Shown here in pieces: positions 9,247-19,785 of a stretch of DNA of 64,000 bases; position 1 is the first letter of the stretch, and the number at the start of each line of letters is the position of its first letter. The translations under genes were made by a program, and so were the position numbers. The notes below the pieces were generated by a model. It was not told where the DNA came from, did not search any database, and saw only the letters and a list, made by a program, of their open reading frames with translations. The DNA is from Aliarcobacter thereius LMG 24486 (lineage in GTDB: Bacteria; Campylobacterota; Campylobacteria; Campylobacterales; Arcobacteraceae), in NCBI RefSeq assembly GCF_004214815.1, contig NZ_CP035926.1:124001-188000 (forward strand). The letters are read 5' to 3'.

Positions 9247-9990
9247 ATGAATGTAGTTGAAGTAAGAAATATTTCTACAAGATTTGGTAAAAAACTTGTT
9301 CACGATAATATCTCTTTTGATATAAAACAAGGAGAGATTTTTGGTATTTTAGGAAGTAGTGGTTCTGGAAAAACTGTACTTTTGAAACAGCTTGTTATGT
9401 TAAATCAAATTCAAAAAGGTAGTGTAGAAATTCTTTCAAAAGATATTACAAAGATAAAACAAAAAGATTTAGAAAAATTAAAATTGGAGTTTTCATATCT
9501 ATTCCAGTTTGGAGCTTTGTTCTCTTTTCTAAATGTTATTGAAAATATCTCTGTAATGCTTAAAGAGTACACTTCTTTGCCTGATTATGTAATTGAAAAC
9601 ATAGCATATACAAATCTTAAAATAGCAGGTCTAAAAAAAGAGAGTGCTTTTTTATATCCAAGTCAGATTAGTGGTGGAATGAGAAAGAAAGTTGCTCTTG
9701 CAAGGTCTTTAGCTTTTAGCCCAAAGATTTTATTTCTTGATGAGCCAACAAGTGGACTTGATCCAGCTAGTACAGAAGAGGTAAATAAATTATTACTCTT
9801 TCTAAGAGATGAGCTTAAGATGACAATAATTATAATAACTCACGACTTAGATACAATAAAAAATATGCTAGATAGATTTATAATAATAAATGGAAAAAAG
9901 ATTTTTGATGGAACAATAGAAGAGGCTCAAAGTAGTGATAATGAATTTATAAAAGATTTTTTAAAGAATAAAGGAAATAAAGATGAATAG
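9247..9990 (+). CDS. mlaF: Mla-type ABC transporter ATP-binding protein
   Basis: This 247-residue ATPase has Walker A (GSSGSGKTVLL, about 37), signature ISGGMRKKVALARSL (about 141), Walker B (ILFLDEPTSGLDP, about 162) and H-loop (ITHDL). It belongs to the MlaF/Ttg2A group that drives phospholipid movement between inner and outer membrane. Its start lies 1 nt after the permease stop and its end overlaps the MCE gene by 8 bases, indicating translational coupling. Confidence 0.9.
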   Translation: MNVVEVRNISTRFGKKLVHDNISFDIKQGEIFGILGSSGSGKTVLLKQLVMLNQIQKGSVEILSKDITKIKQKDLEKLKLEFSYLFQFGALFSFLNVIENISVMLKEYTSLPDYVIENIAYTNLKIAGLKKESAFLYPSQISGGMRKKVALARSLAFSPKILFLDEPTSGLDPASTEEVNKLLLFLRDELKMTIIIITHDLDTIKNMLDRFIIINGKKIFDGTIEEAQSSDNEFIKDFLKNKGNKDE

Positions 9991-10843
9991 CAATACAAAT
10001 TTTTATAAGATTGGGATATTTGTAATCTCATTTTTTGTTCTATTTTTACTATTTGCTTTTTGGCTTGGTAAATTTGGAATGGATAGTAAAAAATATGATA
10101 CATATTATGTAAATTTCAATGAAACAATATCAGGACTAAATGTTGGCTCAGCTGTTAAATTTTTGGGTTATGAAATAGGTTATGTAGATAATATAAATAT
10201 TGATGAAAATGAAGATGAAGCCATAACAGTAAGACTTCTTATTTTAAAAGATACTCCAATAAAAGAAGATAGCTTTGCTATTTTGGGAAGCTTAGGAATA
10301 ACAGGACTAAAATATATTGAGTTAAAAGGTGGAAGTAGTGCTTCAAAAACAGTAGCAAATAATGGAGTTATAAGAAGTCATAAATCAACACTAAAAACTA
10401 TGGAAGAGTTTGCAAGAGATTTTGCAAAAGAGTTCGCACATCTTACAAAAACTATTTTAAATGAGAAAAATATAAATAATTTCTCTAAAATTCTAGAAAA
10501 TAGTAATAATCTTACAGAAAAGCTAGATACTTTTATGGCATATTTGGTAAAAAATGATGGAAAATTTGATGAAGTTTTAACAAGTATTCAAAAGTTTTCA
10601 AGTCAAGGAGAAAAATCTTTTGTTTCTATGGGAAAAACAGCACAAGAGTATGATGATTTTGTACAAGAATTAAGAGTTGAACTTCAAAAAGGAAGTTTTG
10701 ATTTGAAAAATATGAGTGAAAATAGCTTCAATGAGCTAGATAATCTTCTAAATAGTTTAAGTAGTTTAATACAAAAATTAGAAAATAGTCCAAGTGATAT
10801 ATTGTTTAAAAAGAGTCTTATAAAAAATGGACCAGGAGAGTAA
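9983..10843 (+). CDS. mlaD: MCE-domain lipid transport protein (MlaD-like)
   Basis: The protein has an N-terminal membrane anchor (about 9-28, IGIFVISFFVLFLLFAFWLG). A periplasmic MCE domain follows (about 38-118), with GLNVGSAVKFLGYEIGYVDNI and GSLGITGLKYIELKGG, and then a long helical C-terminal region rich in Asn, Ser and Lys. MCE proteins bind lipid at the periplasmic face of the MlaE-F complex. At 286 residues it is longer than E. coli MlaD because of the C-terminal helical part, as in PqiB/Ttg2C relatives. The gene overlaps mlaF and is followed 1 nt later by the lipoprotein gene. Confidence 0.9.
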   Translation: MNSNTNFYKIGIFVISFFVLFLLFAFWLGKFGMDSKKYDTYYVNFNETISGLNVGSAVKFLGYEIGYVDNINIDENEDEAITVRLLILKDTPIKEDSFAILGSLGITGLKYIELKGGSSASKTVANNGVIRSHKSTLKTMEEFARDFAKEFAHLTKTILNEKNINNFSKILENSNNLTEKLDTFMAYLVKNDGKFDEVLTSIQKFSSQGEKSFVSMGKTAQEYDDFVQELRVELQKGSFDLKNMSENSFNELDNLLNSLSSLIQKLENSPSDILFKKSLIKNGPGE

Positions 10844-10844
10844 A

Positions 10845-11429
10845 ATGAAATTATATATAAAAAGTTTATGGTTTTTAGTTTTTGCAGTTTTATTTGCAGG
10901 ATGTAGTTTTAAACAAGATTTAATAGAGCAAAATAGATATGCAATAACTTTTCCAACAAATGAAGTAGAAACATCAAAAAAAGTTAATTCTATATTTATT
11001 GAAGAACCAAATGTAAATAAGAGTTTTAATCAAACTTCTATTTTGTATTCAAATAAAGTATATTTATTTGAAGAATATTCAAAGAACAGATGGATAAGTT
11101 TACCTTCTAATATGATTTATAATCAACTTTTAGACTCTTTTAATAGTAGTAATATCTTTAAAGATGTTATTTCAAAAGATAAAAGAATAGAGTATAAATA
11201 TCTATTAAGAAGTGAGATTATAAAGCTTTATCAAGTTTTTGAAGATGATAAATCATATGCTATTTTGAAAGCAAATTTTTATTTTATTGAAAATAATAAA
11301 ACTATAAAATCATATAGTTTTGATAAAAAGATATTATGTGAAGAAAACACAGCTTATGGTTTTGTAAAATCTGTAAATAGTGGTTTTGAAGAGATTATAA
11401 ATAGTTTGATTGAAGATATAAAACTTTAG
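10845..11429 (+). CDS. ABC-type transport auxiliary lipoprotein (PqiC-like)
   Basis: The 194-residue protein starts with a lipoprotein signal peptide ending in LFAGC (Cys about 20). The remainder resembles the ABC-type transport auxiliary lipoprotein/DUF330 group (PqiC), with the pattern RWISLPSNMIYNQLLDSF. The frame is open a little upstream, but the ATG at 10845 has AGGAGAG in front and places the signal peptide at the N-terminus. It is the last gene of the Mla-type operon and probably an outer-membrane or periplasmic partner. It overlaps the 3' end of the convergent AbrB-type gene by 4 bases. Confidence 0.78.
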   Translation: MKLYIKSLWFLVFAVLFAGCSFKQDLIEQNRYAITFPTNEVETSKKVNSIFIEEPNVNKSFNQTSILYSNKVYLFEEYSKNRWISLPSNMIYNQLLDSFNSSNIFKDVISKDKRIEYKYLLRSEIIKLYQVFEDDKSYAILKANFYFIENNKTIKSYSFDKKILCEENTAYGFVKSVNSGFEEIINSLIEDIKL

Positions 11430-12460
11430 TTTAATTTTTTAGCAATAATTGGTGCAATATTCATAACAATAATAAGCCTTACAATATGATGTAAAGTTAT
11501 ATAAGGAAGATTTGCACCAACTAAAAGAGCGATTAAGTTTATCTCTGTTTGTCCACCTGGAGAAAAACTAAGCATAATATCTAAAGCTTTAAAATCTAAA
11601 AAATAAAATATAATTGCTATAAAAATAGCACATAAAATAGCTAAAAGAATAAAGTGTCCAAAAGTTGCAATTATTGTTTTGTAAATTGTTTTAAGTGGAA
11701 CATCTTTAAAAGTGAAGCCAATAATTACTCCAAAAACAACTTGAATAAATTTTAAAAATTCATCTGGAATAGCCACAGAAAAACTTCCACTAGAGTATAA
11801 AACTATTGCTAAAATCATAGGACCTATGAGAAATGCAGCTGTGAGTTTGAGTCTTTTTGCTATAAAAGCTGAAAGAGTAGCTAAGAAGTAAAGTAATATA
11901 AATTCAAACAAATCAATATTTTTTAAAGGAGTTGTTAAAAGCTGGTTACCTCTTATATCTATTTGAAAAATATATTGAATAATAAAAGGCAAAGATATAA
12001 CTACAAAAAACAGTCTTGAACTTTGCATCAAAGTTATCTTTGCGGTATTTGCTTTTAGCTCTTCCCCAATTATTACCATCTCAATAACTCCACCTGGCAT
12101 TGAACCTAAATAAGAGGTTTTTAAATCATATTTTAAGAATTTGTAATAATAATATGTCCCAAAAAATATTACTAAAATAGTAAAAGGTATTACAAGTAAT
12201 AAGCTAAAACTATATTGTGGAATATATTGTAAAATTTCAGGAGTAAAAGCACTTCCAATAGCAAGACCTATTAAAATTCTTGCTGGAGCTGAAAATAGTT
12301 TTGGACTTTTTATAGGTAGAAAATCAAATCTTATAGCTAAACTTGTTGCAAAAATACTCCCCAAAAGCCAAGGAAGTGGCAAATGAAGGTAGATAAAAAT
12401 TATTGAACCAAAAAGTCCAATAATAAGTGCTAAAAGCATTTTTGCAAAGTTATTTAACAT
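11426..12460 (-). CDS. AbrB family (ammonia monooxygenase-like) membrane protein
   Basis: This 344-residue polytopic protein has two similar halves, each with a hydrophobic helical bundle. The repeated motif is LPWLLGSIFAT near residue 30 and AAFLIGPMILAI near 210. The segments GSMPGGVIEMVIIG and SFSPGGQTEINLIALL are hallmarks of the AbrB/AbrB-duplication membrane family, which is unrelated to the AbrB DNA-binding protein. Substrate is unknown. It lies 3 bases behind the HAD phosphatase gene on the same strand and is probably co-transcribed with it. Confidence 0.82.
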   Translation of the reverse strand: MLNNFAKMLLALIIGLFGSIIFIYLHLPLPWLLGSIFATSLAIRFDFLPIKSPKLFSAPARILIGLAIGSAFTPEILQYIPQYSFSLLLVIPFTILVIFFGTYYYYKFLKYDLKTSYLGSMPGGVIEMVIIGEELKANTAKITLMQSSRLFFVVISLPFIIQYIFQIDIRGNQLLTTPLKNIDLFEFILLYFLATLSAFIAKRLKLTAAFLIGPMILAIVLYSSGSFSVAIPDEFLKFIQVVFGVIIGFTFKDVPLKTIYKTIIATFGHFILLAILCAIFIAIIFYFLDFKALDIMLSFSPGGQTEINLIALLVGANLPYITLHHIVRLIIVMNIAPIIAKKLN

Positions 12461-12463
12461 AAA

Positions 12464-13123
12464 CTATTTTGTAATAGATTTTAGATATTTAACTGCTTCA
12501 AAAGAGTTCTTTTTTACAATATTTGTATATTTTCTTAGCTCTTCTTCATTTGAGTAACCACATAAAACACCAATAGAGTTTACTTTAGCTTCATTTGCTG
12601 CAATTAAATCAAGTTTTGTATCTCCAATCATCCAAACATCATAGTTTTGTATATCACAATTCATTTTTTCTAAAGTGATTAAAATAGGTTCTGGATGAGG
12701 TTTTGGATTTTCAACATTTTCTCTTCCTGTTAAAATCTCAAAATATTGCATAATATTTAGATTTTCAAGAAGTGGAACAGAATAAGAACCAGTTTTAGTT
12801 GTAACAACTCCCAGTCTTGCAAATTTTGAAGCCTCAACAACTGCATCGTAAGCATTTTCTAAAATTGTTGTTTGAGCTAGAGATACTTTTCTATATTGTC
12901 TTTTATAACTATCAACAAAATCCCAAACATTTTTTTTATCTACTCCTAGAGTTTCAAACATAATATCAAGTGGATATCCAATCTCTTTTTTTATATCTTC
13001 AACACTTCCTTTAAAGTCAAAGCTATTCTCTTTAAAACTATGTAAAAATGTATCTGTAATTGCATCTGTTGAATCCAACAGTGTACCATCTAAATCAAAT
13101 AATATAACCATCTCTTTTTTCAT
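12464..13123 (-). CDS. HAD-superfamily hydrolase (phosphoglycolate phosphatase-like)
   Basis: The N-terminal DxDxT motif is FDLDGTLLDST, the motif II region is GVVTTKTGS, and a later KPHPEPI supplies the lysine, with MIGDTKLDL giving the motif IV acidic residues. The protein is about 219 residues with an alpha-helical cap, which places it in the phosphoglycolate phosphatase/beta-phosphoglucomutase subgroup. Substrate cannot be read from sequence. Two in-frame ATGs (13129 and 13123) are possible. The second is preferred because AAGGA lies 5 nt in front of it. It sits directly behind the solute-binding protein gene. Confidence 0.85.
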   Translation of the reverse strand: MKKEMVILFDLDGTLLDSTDAITDTFLHSFKENSFDFKGSVEDIKKEIGYPLDIMFETLGVDKKNVWDFVDSYKRQYRKVSLAQTTILENAYDAVVEASKFARLGVVTTKTGSYSVPLLENLNIMQYFEILTGRENVENPKPHPEPILITLEKMNCDIQNYDVWMIGDTKLDLIAANEAKVNSIGVLCGYSNEEELRKYTNIVKKNSFEAVKYLKSITK

Positions 13124-13133
13124 TTTCATCCTT

Positions 13134-14636
13134 TTATTCTTCTATTTCCCAATCTTTTTGATTGTGCATAACTCCAATAAATGCTGGGTCTATATTTTTT
13201 ATCTTTTTATTTATTGCACTTATTCCATCTGGAATATATAAAAACAAATAAGGTAAATCATCACTTATTTGTTTAAAAATCTCTTTATAAATAGTAGCTA
13301 ACTCTTTTTTATCAATAGTTATCATCCCTTTTTCTATGAGTTCATTAACTCTTTTATTTTTATAACTTACTATATTAAAACTACCAAGTTTTGCACTATT
13401 ACTATGCCAAAGTGGATAAGCATCTGGCATTAAAGCCAAAGACCAACCCAAAATTACTGTTTCAAAATTCCTTGGATGAACAACAGTATTTAAAAAAGCT
13501 TGCCACTCCATAACTCTAATTTTTACCTGTACACCAATTTTTGAAAGCTGATGTTGAATTATTTGAGCTGTATTTATTCTAATATCATTTCCTGTATTTG
13601 TAACTACTTCAAATATTAGAGGATTTTCTTCGTTATAACCAGCATCATTTAAAAGTTTTTTTGCTTTTTCTAAATCTTGTTTTGTATCTTTTACTTCACT
13701 ATTATAAGCAAAAGTGTTTGGCATAAATGGACCATTACAAACTTTAGCATATCCAAAAAATAGTATATCAACTAACTCTTGACGATTAATTGCATAAGAT
13801 AAAGCTTGTCGTACTTTTATATCTTTGAATTTTGGATTTTCAAGATTAAAGCCAAGATATGAAAAACTAAAACTAGGAGTTTTTAAAATAGTAAAATCTT
13901 CTTTAAATTTATTATCAATTTGTCTTGAAACTTGCATTGGAGTTAATCCAGCAATATCAAGTTTATTTTGTTTTAAATACAAAAAAGAGGTATTAGAATC
14001 TGGTAAAAACTTATATAAAATTCTATCTATTTTTGGACGACCTTCAAAAAAGTCATCATTTGCAATAAGTTCAATATCACTTGATGTTTTGAACTCTTTT
14101 AACATATATGAACCAGTTCCTATTGGGTTTTTATTAAAAGAACTTGTCATTAAATCTTCTTCATCTTTTAACAAATGATAAGGTAAAAGTCCAAACATCC
14201 AAATCTCTAAAGCTTTAAAATATGGTTTATTATATATTATCTCAATAGTAAAATCATCAAGAGCTTTTACACTTTTAACTTCTTTAAAATATGATTTTAT
14301 TGAGTTAAAAACTTTTGGATCAATTATCTTTTCATAGGTAAAAACTAAATCTTTTGAAGTTAGCTTAACTTTATCATGCCATAAAATATCTTCTTTTAGT
14401 TTTATTATTAATTTTGTAGATGTTTCAAAATGATACTCTTTTGCTAATTCAGTTGTAATATTTCCATCTTTATCATATTTAAAAAGACCATTAAAAAGCC
14501 AATTTGAAATCTCTGAACTAGCACTATCATGAGATAAAATAGGGTTTATTCTACTAGGACTTGAACTAATAGATAAAGTCAAAGTTGAAGCACTTAATGA
14601 TATTAAAAATAATAGTTTTATAAAGAAAATTTTCAT
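13134..14636 (-). CDS. ABC transporter substrate-binding protein, family 5 (peptide/nickel type)
   Basis: The 500-residue protein has a signal peptide (about 1-18, IFFIKLLFLISLSAS) and the family 5 extracellular binding-protein fold. Typical segments are NWLFNGLFKYDKDGN, DIKVRQALSYAINRQELVD and FETVILGWSLALMPDAYPLWHS. Such proteins bind oligopeptides, nickel or heme for an ABC importer. No permease or ATPase genes are adjacent, so it is an orphan binding protein here. It heads a minus-strand group with the HAD phosphatase and AbrB-type genes and is divergent from the thiamine operon. Confidence 0.85.
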   Translation of the reverse strand: MKIFFIKLLFLISLSASTLTLSISSSPSRINPILSHDSASSEISNWLFNGLFKYDKDGNITTELAKEYHFETSTKLIIKLKEDILWHDKVKLTSKDLVFTYEKIIDPKVFNSIKSYFKEVKSVKALDDFTIEIIYNKPYFKALEIWMFGLLPYHLLKDEEDLMTSSFNKNPIGTGSYMLKEFKTSSDIELIANDDFFEGRPKIDRILYKFLPDSNTSFLYLKQNKLDIAGLTPMQVSRQIDNKFKEDFTILKTPSFSFSYLGFNLENPKFKDIKVRQALSYAINRQELVDILFFGYAKVCNGPFMPNTFAYNSEVKDTKQDLEKAKKLLNDAGYNEENPLIFEVVTNTGNDIRINTAQIIQHQLSKIGVQVKIRVMEWQAFLNTVVHPRNFETVILGWSLALMPDAYPLWHSNSAKLGSFNIVSYKNKRVNELIEKGMITIDKKELATIYKEIFKQISDDLPYLFLYIPDGISAINKKIKNIDPAFIGVMHNQKDWEIEE

Positions 14637-14695
14637 AAAGAATTGTATAGTTATTTAGTAAAAAATATCTTTAACTTCCTTTTAAGAGAAGTTTA

Positions 14696-14704
14696 TGTTA
14701 GAAT
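14696..14704 (+). promoter_or_regulatory. Candidate extended -10 promoter of the thiamine operon
   Basis: TGTTAGAAT fits an extended -10 (TG-n-TAGAAT) and lies about 12 nt before the first conserved bases of the TPP riboswitch, the right distance for the transcription start. No good -35 is seen. Confidence 0.5.
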
Positions 14705-14715
14705 GCTTTTTTTTA

Positions 14716-14795
14716 TTGCAGGGGGACGCTTTAGCGTTGAGAAGGTAAAACCTGACCCTTAGAACCTGTTGGCTAAAACCAGCGTAGGAAGCGAT
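14716..14795 (+). promoter_or_regulatory. TPP riboswitch (THI element)
   Basis: The conserved thi-box blocks are present in order: GGGGACGC, GCGTTGAGAAGG, ACCCTTAGAACCTG and ACCAGCGTAGGAAGCG. P1 can form between ATTGC (14716-14720) and GCGAT (14791-14795). The 3' strand of P1 is followed directly by six T residues. Downstream genes are thiamine biosynthesis genes, so TPP repression of the operon is expected. A strong intrinsic terminator lies 59 nt further on. Confidence 0.93.
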
Positions 14796-14853
14796 TTTTT
14801 AAAGAATTAAATTTAACAAATATAAACTTTGATAAACAAAATTTAATAAAGAA

Positions 14854-14883
14854 GGTGCTTTCGCAAGAAGCACCTTTTTTTTT
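14854..14883 (+). terminator. Intrinsic terminator in the thiamine operon leader
   Basis: A perfect 7-bp GC-containing stem (14854-14860 with 14868-14874) with a 7-nt loop is followed by nine T residues. It lies between the TPP riboswitch and the first gene of the operon, so it is the likely output of riboswitch control. An AT-rich 9-bp inverted repeat (14806-14814 with 14839-14847) in the linker could take part in the alternative fold. Confidence 0.8.
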
Positions 14884-14938
14884 GGTCAAAAATCAAGCTA
14901 ACAATAAAAGAAAATATATCAATCTAAAGGATTTTAAA

Positions 14939-16847
<1,909 letters not shown>

Positions 16848-16859
16848 AAAGGAGTTGAA

Positions 16860-17054
16860 ATGGTAGTAAATTCAAAAAAAGAGACTTTAAAAGAGTCTCT
16901 TTCTTTATATGATTTTTTGATTTCAAAAGATTATGATTTGTCAAAAATTGCTATTGAACTAAACAAACAAATTGTTTCAAAAAAAGATTATAAAAATACT
17001 ATTTTAAAAGATAGTGACAGTTTAGAAATAGTTTGGTTTGTTGGCGGTGGATGA
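16860..17054 (+). CDS. thiS: Sulfur carrier protein ThiS
   Basis: This 64-residue ubiquitin-like protein ends in VGGG, carrying the C-terminal Gly-Gly that is adenylated by ThiF and thiocarboxylated for thiazole synthesis. It has a good AAGGAG site. Its stop overlaps the start of thiF (ATGA), so translation is coupled. The N-terminus (MVVNSKKETLKESLS) is close to the usual beta-grasp start, though slightly longer than typical. Confidence 0.9.
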   Translation: MVVNSKKETLKESLSLYDFLISKDYDLSKIAIELNKQIVSKKDYKNTILKDSDSLEIVWFVGGG

Positions 17055-17854
17055 TGAAAATTACTTTAAATGGTAAAGAGCAAAGTAGTTTATTTAAAAC
17101 AGCATTTGAACTAAGGGATAGTATAAATAAAAATGCAATGCTTATTTTAAATGGTTTTTGTATTGATAAAGATCTTGCACTAAAAGATGGCGATTCTGTT
17201 GTTCTTATAGAAAAAGGTAAAATGCCATCTTATGATGAACTTGAAAGTGCGATGATGTCAAGACATACACCAAATGTTCATAAAAAATTAAAAGCAAGTA
17301 AAGTTGCTATTGCCGGACTTGGAGGACTTGGATCAAATATTGCAGTTTCTTTAGCAAGAATTGGTGTTGGACAACTCCTTTTAGTTGATTTTGATATTGT
17401 TGAACCTAGTAATTTAAATAGACAATCTTACTATGTAAGACATTTAGGTATGACAAAAACAGAAGCATTAAAAGAACAGATAAAAGAGATAAACCCTTTT
17501 ATAGAAGTTCTTATAAAAACTATAAAAGTAGATGAGGAAAATATAGTTGAACTATTTGAAGGATATCAAATAGTTTGTGAAGCTTTTGATAAAGCAGATC
17601 AAAAAGCAATGATAGTAAATGGAATTTTAGAGAAATTACCAAATACAACAATAATTGCAGCTTCTGGACTTGCTGGATATGATAGTTCAAACTTAATACA
17701 AACAAGAAAAGCTATTAATAATCTTTACATTTGTGGAGATTTAGAAGCTGAAGCAAAAATAGGAAATGGACTTATGGCTCCAAGAGTTCAAATATGTGCT
17801 GCACATCAGGCAAATATGGTTTTAAGACTTCTTGTTGGAGAAAGTGATGTTTAA
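17051..17854 (+). CDS. thiF: ThiS adenylyltransferase ThiF (family 2, ThiS-like N-terminal domain)
   Basis: ThiF activates the C-terminus of ThiS with ATP. Residues 1 to about 62 form a ubiquitin-like domain of ThiS type (MILNGFCIDKDLALKDGDSVVLIEKG) that lacks a terminal Gly-Gly. Residues from about 80 are the E1-like Rossmann domain with GLGGLGSNIAVSLARIGVG and the DFDIVEPSNLNRQ motif. This layout fits the ThiF family 2 architecture. The start is the ATG overlapping the thiS stop; the open frame extends 6 codons upstream within thiS and these are ignored. The next gene is thiG. Confidence 0.9.
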   Translation: MMKITLNGKEQSSLFKTAFELRDSINKNAMLILNGFCIDKDLALKDGDSVVLIEKGKMPSYDELESAMMSRHTPNVHKKLKASKVAIAGLGGLGSNIAVSLARIGVGQLLLVDFDIVEPSNLNRQSYYVRHLGMTKTEALKEQIKEINPFIEVLIKTIKVDEENIVELFEGYQIVCEAFDKADQKAMIVNGILEKLPNTTIIAASGLAGYDSSNLIQTRKAINNLYICGDLEAEAKIGNGLMAPRVQICAAHQANMVLRLLVGESDV

Positions 17855-17870
17855 AAAATAGGAAATAGCT

Positions 17871-18635
17871 ATGAATGATATATTAAAAATAGGAAAATAT
17901 GAGTTTAATTCAAGATTTATTTTAGGTTCTGGAAAATTCTCTTTAGCTCTTTTAGAAGCAGTTATAAAAGAGGGTGATGCTGAGATTATTACTCTTGCCT
18001 TAAGAAGAGCAAATGCTGGTGGAGAAGAGAATATTTTAGATTTTATTCCAAAAAATATAAAACTTCTACCAAATACTTCAGGTGCAAAAACTGCACAAGA
18101 AGCTTTAAGAGTTGCAAGATTAGGAAGAGAGTTAGGTTGTGGAGATATGGTAAAACTAGAGCTTATATGTGATTCAAAATATCTTTTACCTGATAATAGT
18201 AAAACAATAGAAGCTACAAGATTATTAGTTGAAGATGGCTTTACAGTTTTACCATATTGTTATCCTGATTTTTATGTTGCAAAAGAGCTTGAAAGTGCTG
18301 GAGCAGCTGCTATTATGCCTTTAGGTTCTCCTATTGGAAGTAATAGAGGACTTCAGACAAAAGATTTTATTCAAATTTTAGTAGATGAAATAAAAGTTCC
18401 AATTATTGTTGATGCAGGAATTGGAAAACCATCACAAGCATGTGAAGCCATGGAAATGGGAGTTGATGCAGTTATGCTTAATACAGCAATTGCAACAGCA
18501 AAAGATATGGTTTTGATGTCAAGAGCATTTAAAAATGCTATAAAAGCTGGAAGAGATGCATATTTAGGTGGATTAGGAAGAGTTTTAGATAAAGCAGAAG
18601 CTTCAAGTCCACTTACAGGGTTTTTAGGAGAGTAG
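17871..18635 (+). CDS. thiG: Thiazole synthase ThiG
   Basis: ThiG condenses DXP, dehydroglycine and ThiS-thiocarboxylate to the thiazole phosphate. At 254 residues it has normal length. Visible family segments are NSRFILGSGKF, LLPNTSGAKTAQEALRVARL, VKLELICD, whose Lys (about 94) should be the Schiff-base residue, and GSPIGSNRGLQTKD for phosphate binding. TAGGAA precedes the start. thiH begins immediately after its stop, consistent with ThiGH co-production. Confidence 0.95.
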   Translation: MNDILKIGKYEFNSRFILGSGKFSLALLEAVIKEGDAEIITLALRRANAGGEENILDFIPKNIKLLPNTSGAKTAQEALRVARLGRELGCGDMVKLELICDSKYLLPDNSKTIEATRLLVEDGFTVLPYCYPDFYVAKELESAGAAAIMPLGSPIGSNRGLQTKDFIQILVDEIKVPIIVDAGIGKPSQACEAMEMGVDAVMLNTAIATAKDMVLMSRAFKNAIKAGRDAYLGGLGRVLDKAEASSPLTGFLGE

Positions 18636-19784
18636 ATGAAAACTATAAATCATCAACTTTTTTATAAAGAGCAAAACGATATAGAATCAGATTTAGAAGA
18701 GTTTATTTTACAAGATGTGAATAATTTTGATTATACAAAGTATACAAAAGAAGATATACAAAGAGTTTTAGAAAAAGATAAATTAGATATTTGGGATTTT
18801 GGAACTTTATTATCTCCAAAAGCTGAAGAGTTTATTGAGCAAATGGCTCAAAAAGCCTTTGTACAGACTAGAAAATATTTTGGAAACTCAATCTCTCTTT
18901 TTACTCCTTTGTATATTGCAAATTATTGTGAGAATGAGTGTACTTATTGTGGTTTTAAAGCTACAAATAAGATAAAAAGAGCATCTTTAAGTCTTGAAGA
19001 GATAGAAAAAGAGATGATGAAAATCTCAAAAAGTGGATTAAAAGAGATTTTACTTTTAACAGGTGAAGCTAGAAGAAAAACAAGTGTTGAATATATAGCT
19101 AGTGCTGTGAAGATTGCTTCAAAATATTTCACAACAGTTGGACTTGAAGTTTATCCTATAAATTTAGACGAGTACAAATATCTTCATGAATGTGGAGCTG
19201 ATTTTGTATCAATTTATCAAGAAACATATAATAGAGCAAAATATGAAGGTGTTCATCTTTGGGGTTCAAAAAGAAATTATACATATAGATTAAATGCACA
19301 AGAAAGAGCTATAAAAGCTGGATTTCGAGGAGTTGCATTTGGTACTCTTCTTGGACTTGATGATTTTAGAAAAGATGCTTTTGCAACAGTTTGTCATGCA
19401 AAGTATATTTTACAAAGATATCCTGATATTGAAATCTCTTTTTCTGTTCCTAGATTAAGACCATATATAAACAATAAAAACAATAGTTCAAACGATGTTT
19501 ATGAGAAGCAATTATTGCAAGTAATGCTTGCTTATAGACTTTTTATGCCATTTGCAAGTATTACGATATCTACAAGAGAAGCAGGATTTTTTAGAGATAA
19601 TGTTGTAGGACTTGTATCAAATAAAATGTCAGCAGGAGTAAGCGTGGCAGTTGGTGGATATGATGATGAAAAAAAAGGTGATGAGCAGTTCGAAATTTCA
19701 GATGAGAGAAGTTTAGATGAAATTAGACAAATGCTTATAAGTAAAGATTTACAAGCAGTATTTACAAATCATATAAGGTTGTAG
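18636..19784 (+). CDS. thiH: 2-iminoacetate synthase ThiH (radical SAM tyrosine lyase)
   Basis: ThiH cleaves tyrosine to dehydroglycine for the anaerobic-type thiazole route. The radical SAM cluster motif is CENECTYCGF (CX3CX2C) at about residue 98. LLTGEARRKTSVEYI, IYQETYNRAKYEGVHLWGSK and RYPDIEISFSVPRLRP are typical. The length of 382 residues fits. It is contiguous with thiG. Using ThiH rather than the oxygen-dependent ThiO suits a microaerophilic lifestyle. Confidence 0.95.
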   Translation: MKTINHQLFYKEQNDIESDLEEFILQDVNNFDYTKYTKEDIQRVLEKDKLDIWDFGTLLSPKAEEFIEQMAQKAFVQTRKYFGNSISLFTPLYIANYCENECTYCGFKATNKIKRASLSLEEIEKEMMKISKSGLKEILLLTGEARRKTSVEYIASAVKIASKYFTTVGLEVYPINLDEYKYLHECGADFVSIYQETYNRAKYEGVHLWGSKRNYTYRLNAQERAIKAGFRGVAFGTLLGLDDFRKDAFATVCHAKYILQRYPDIEISFSVPRLRPYINNKNNSSNDVYEKQLLQVMLAYRLFMPFASITISTREAGFFRDNVVGLVSNKMSAGVSVAVGGYDDEKKGDEQFEISDERSLDEIRQMLISKDLQAVFTNHIRL

Positions 19785-19785
19785 A

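Noticed and set aside
14855-14938. GTG at 14855 as start of the SpeE-like gene
   Set aside because: The codon sits inside the terminator stem; GTG at 14939 has a well-placed AAAGGA. Some homology may extend upstream, so the start is left uncertain.
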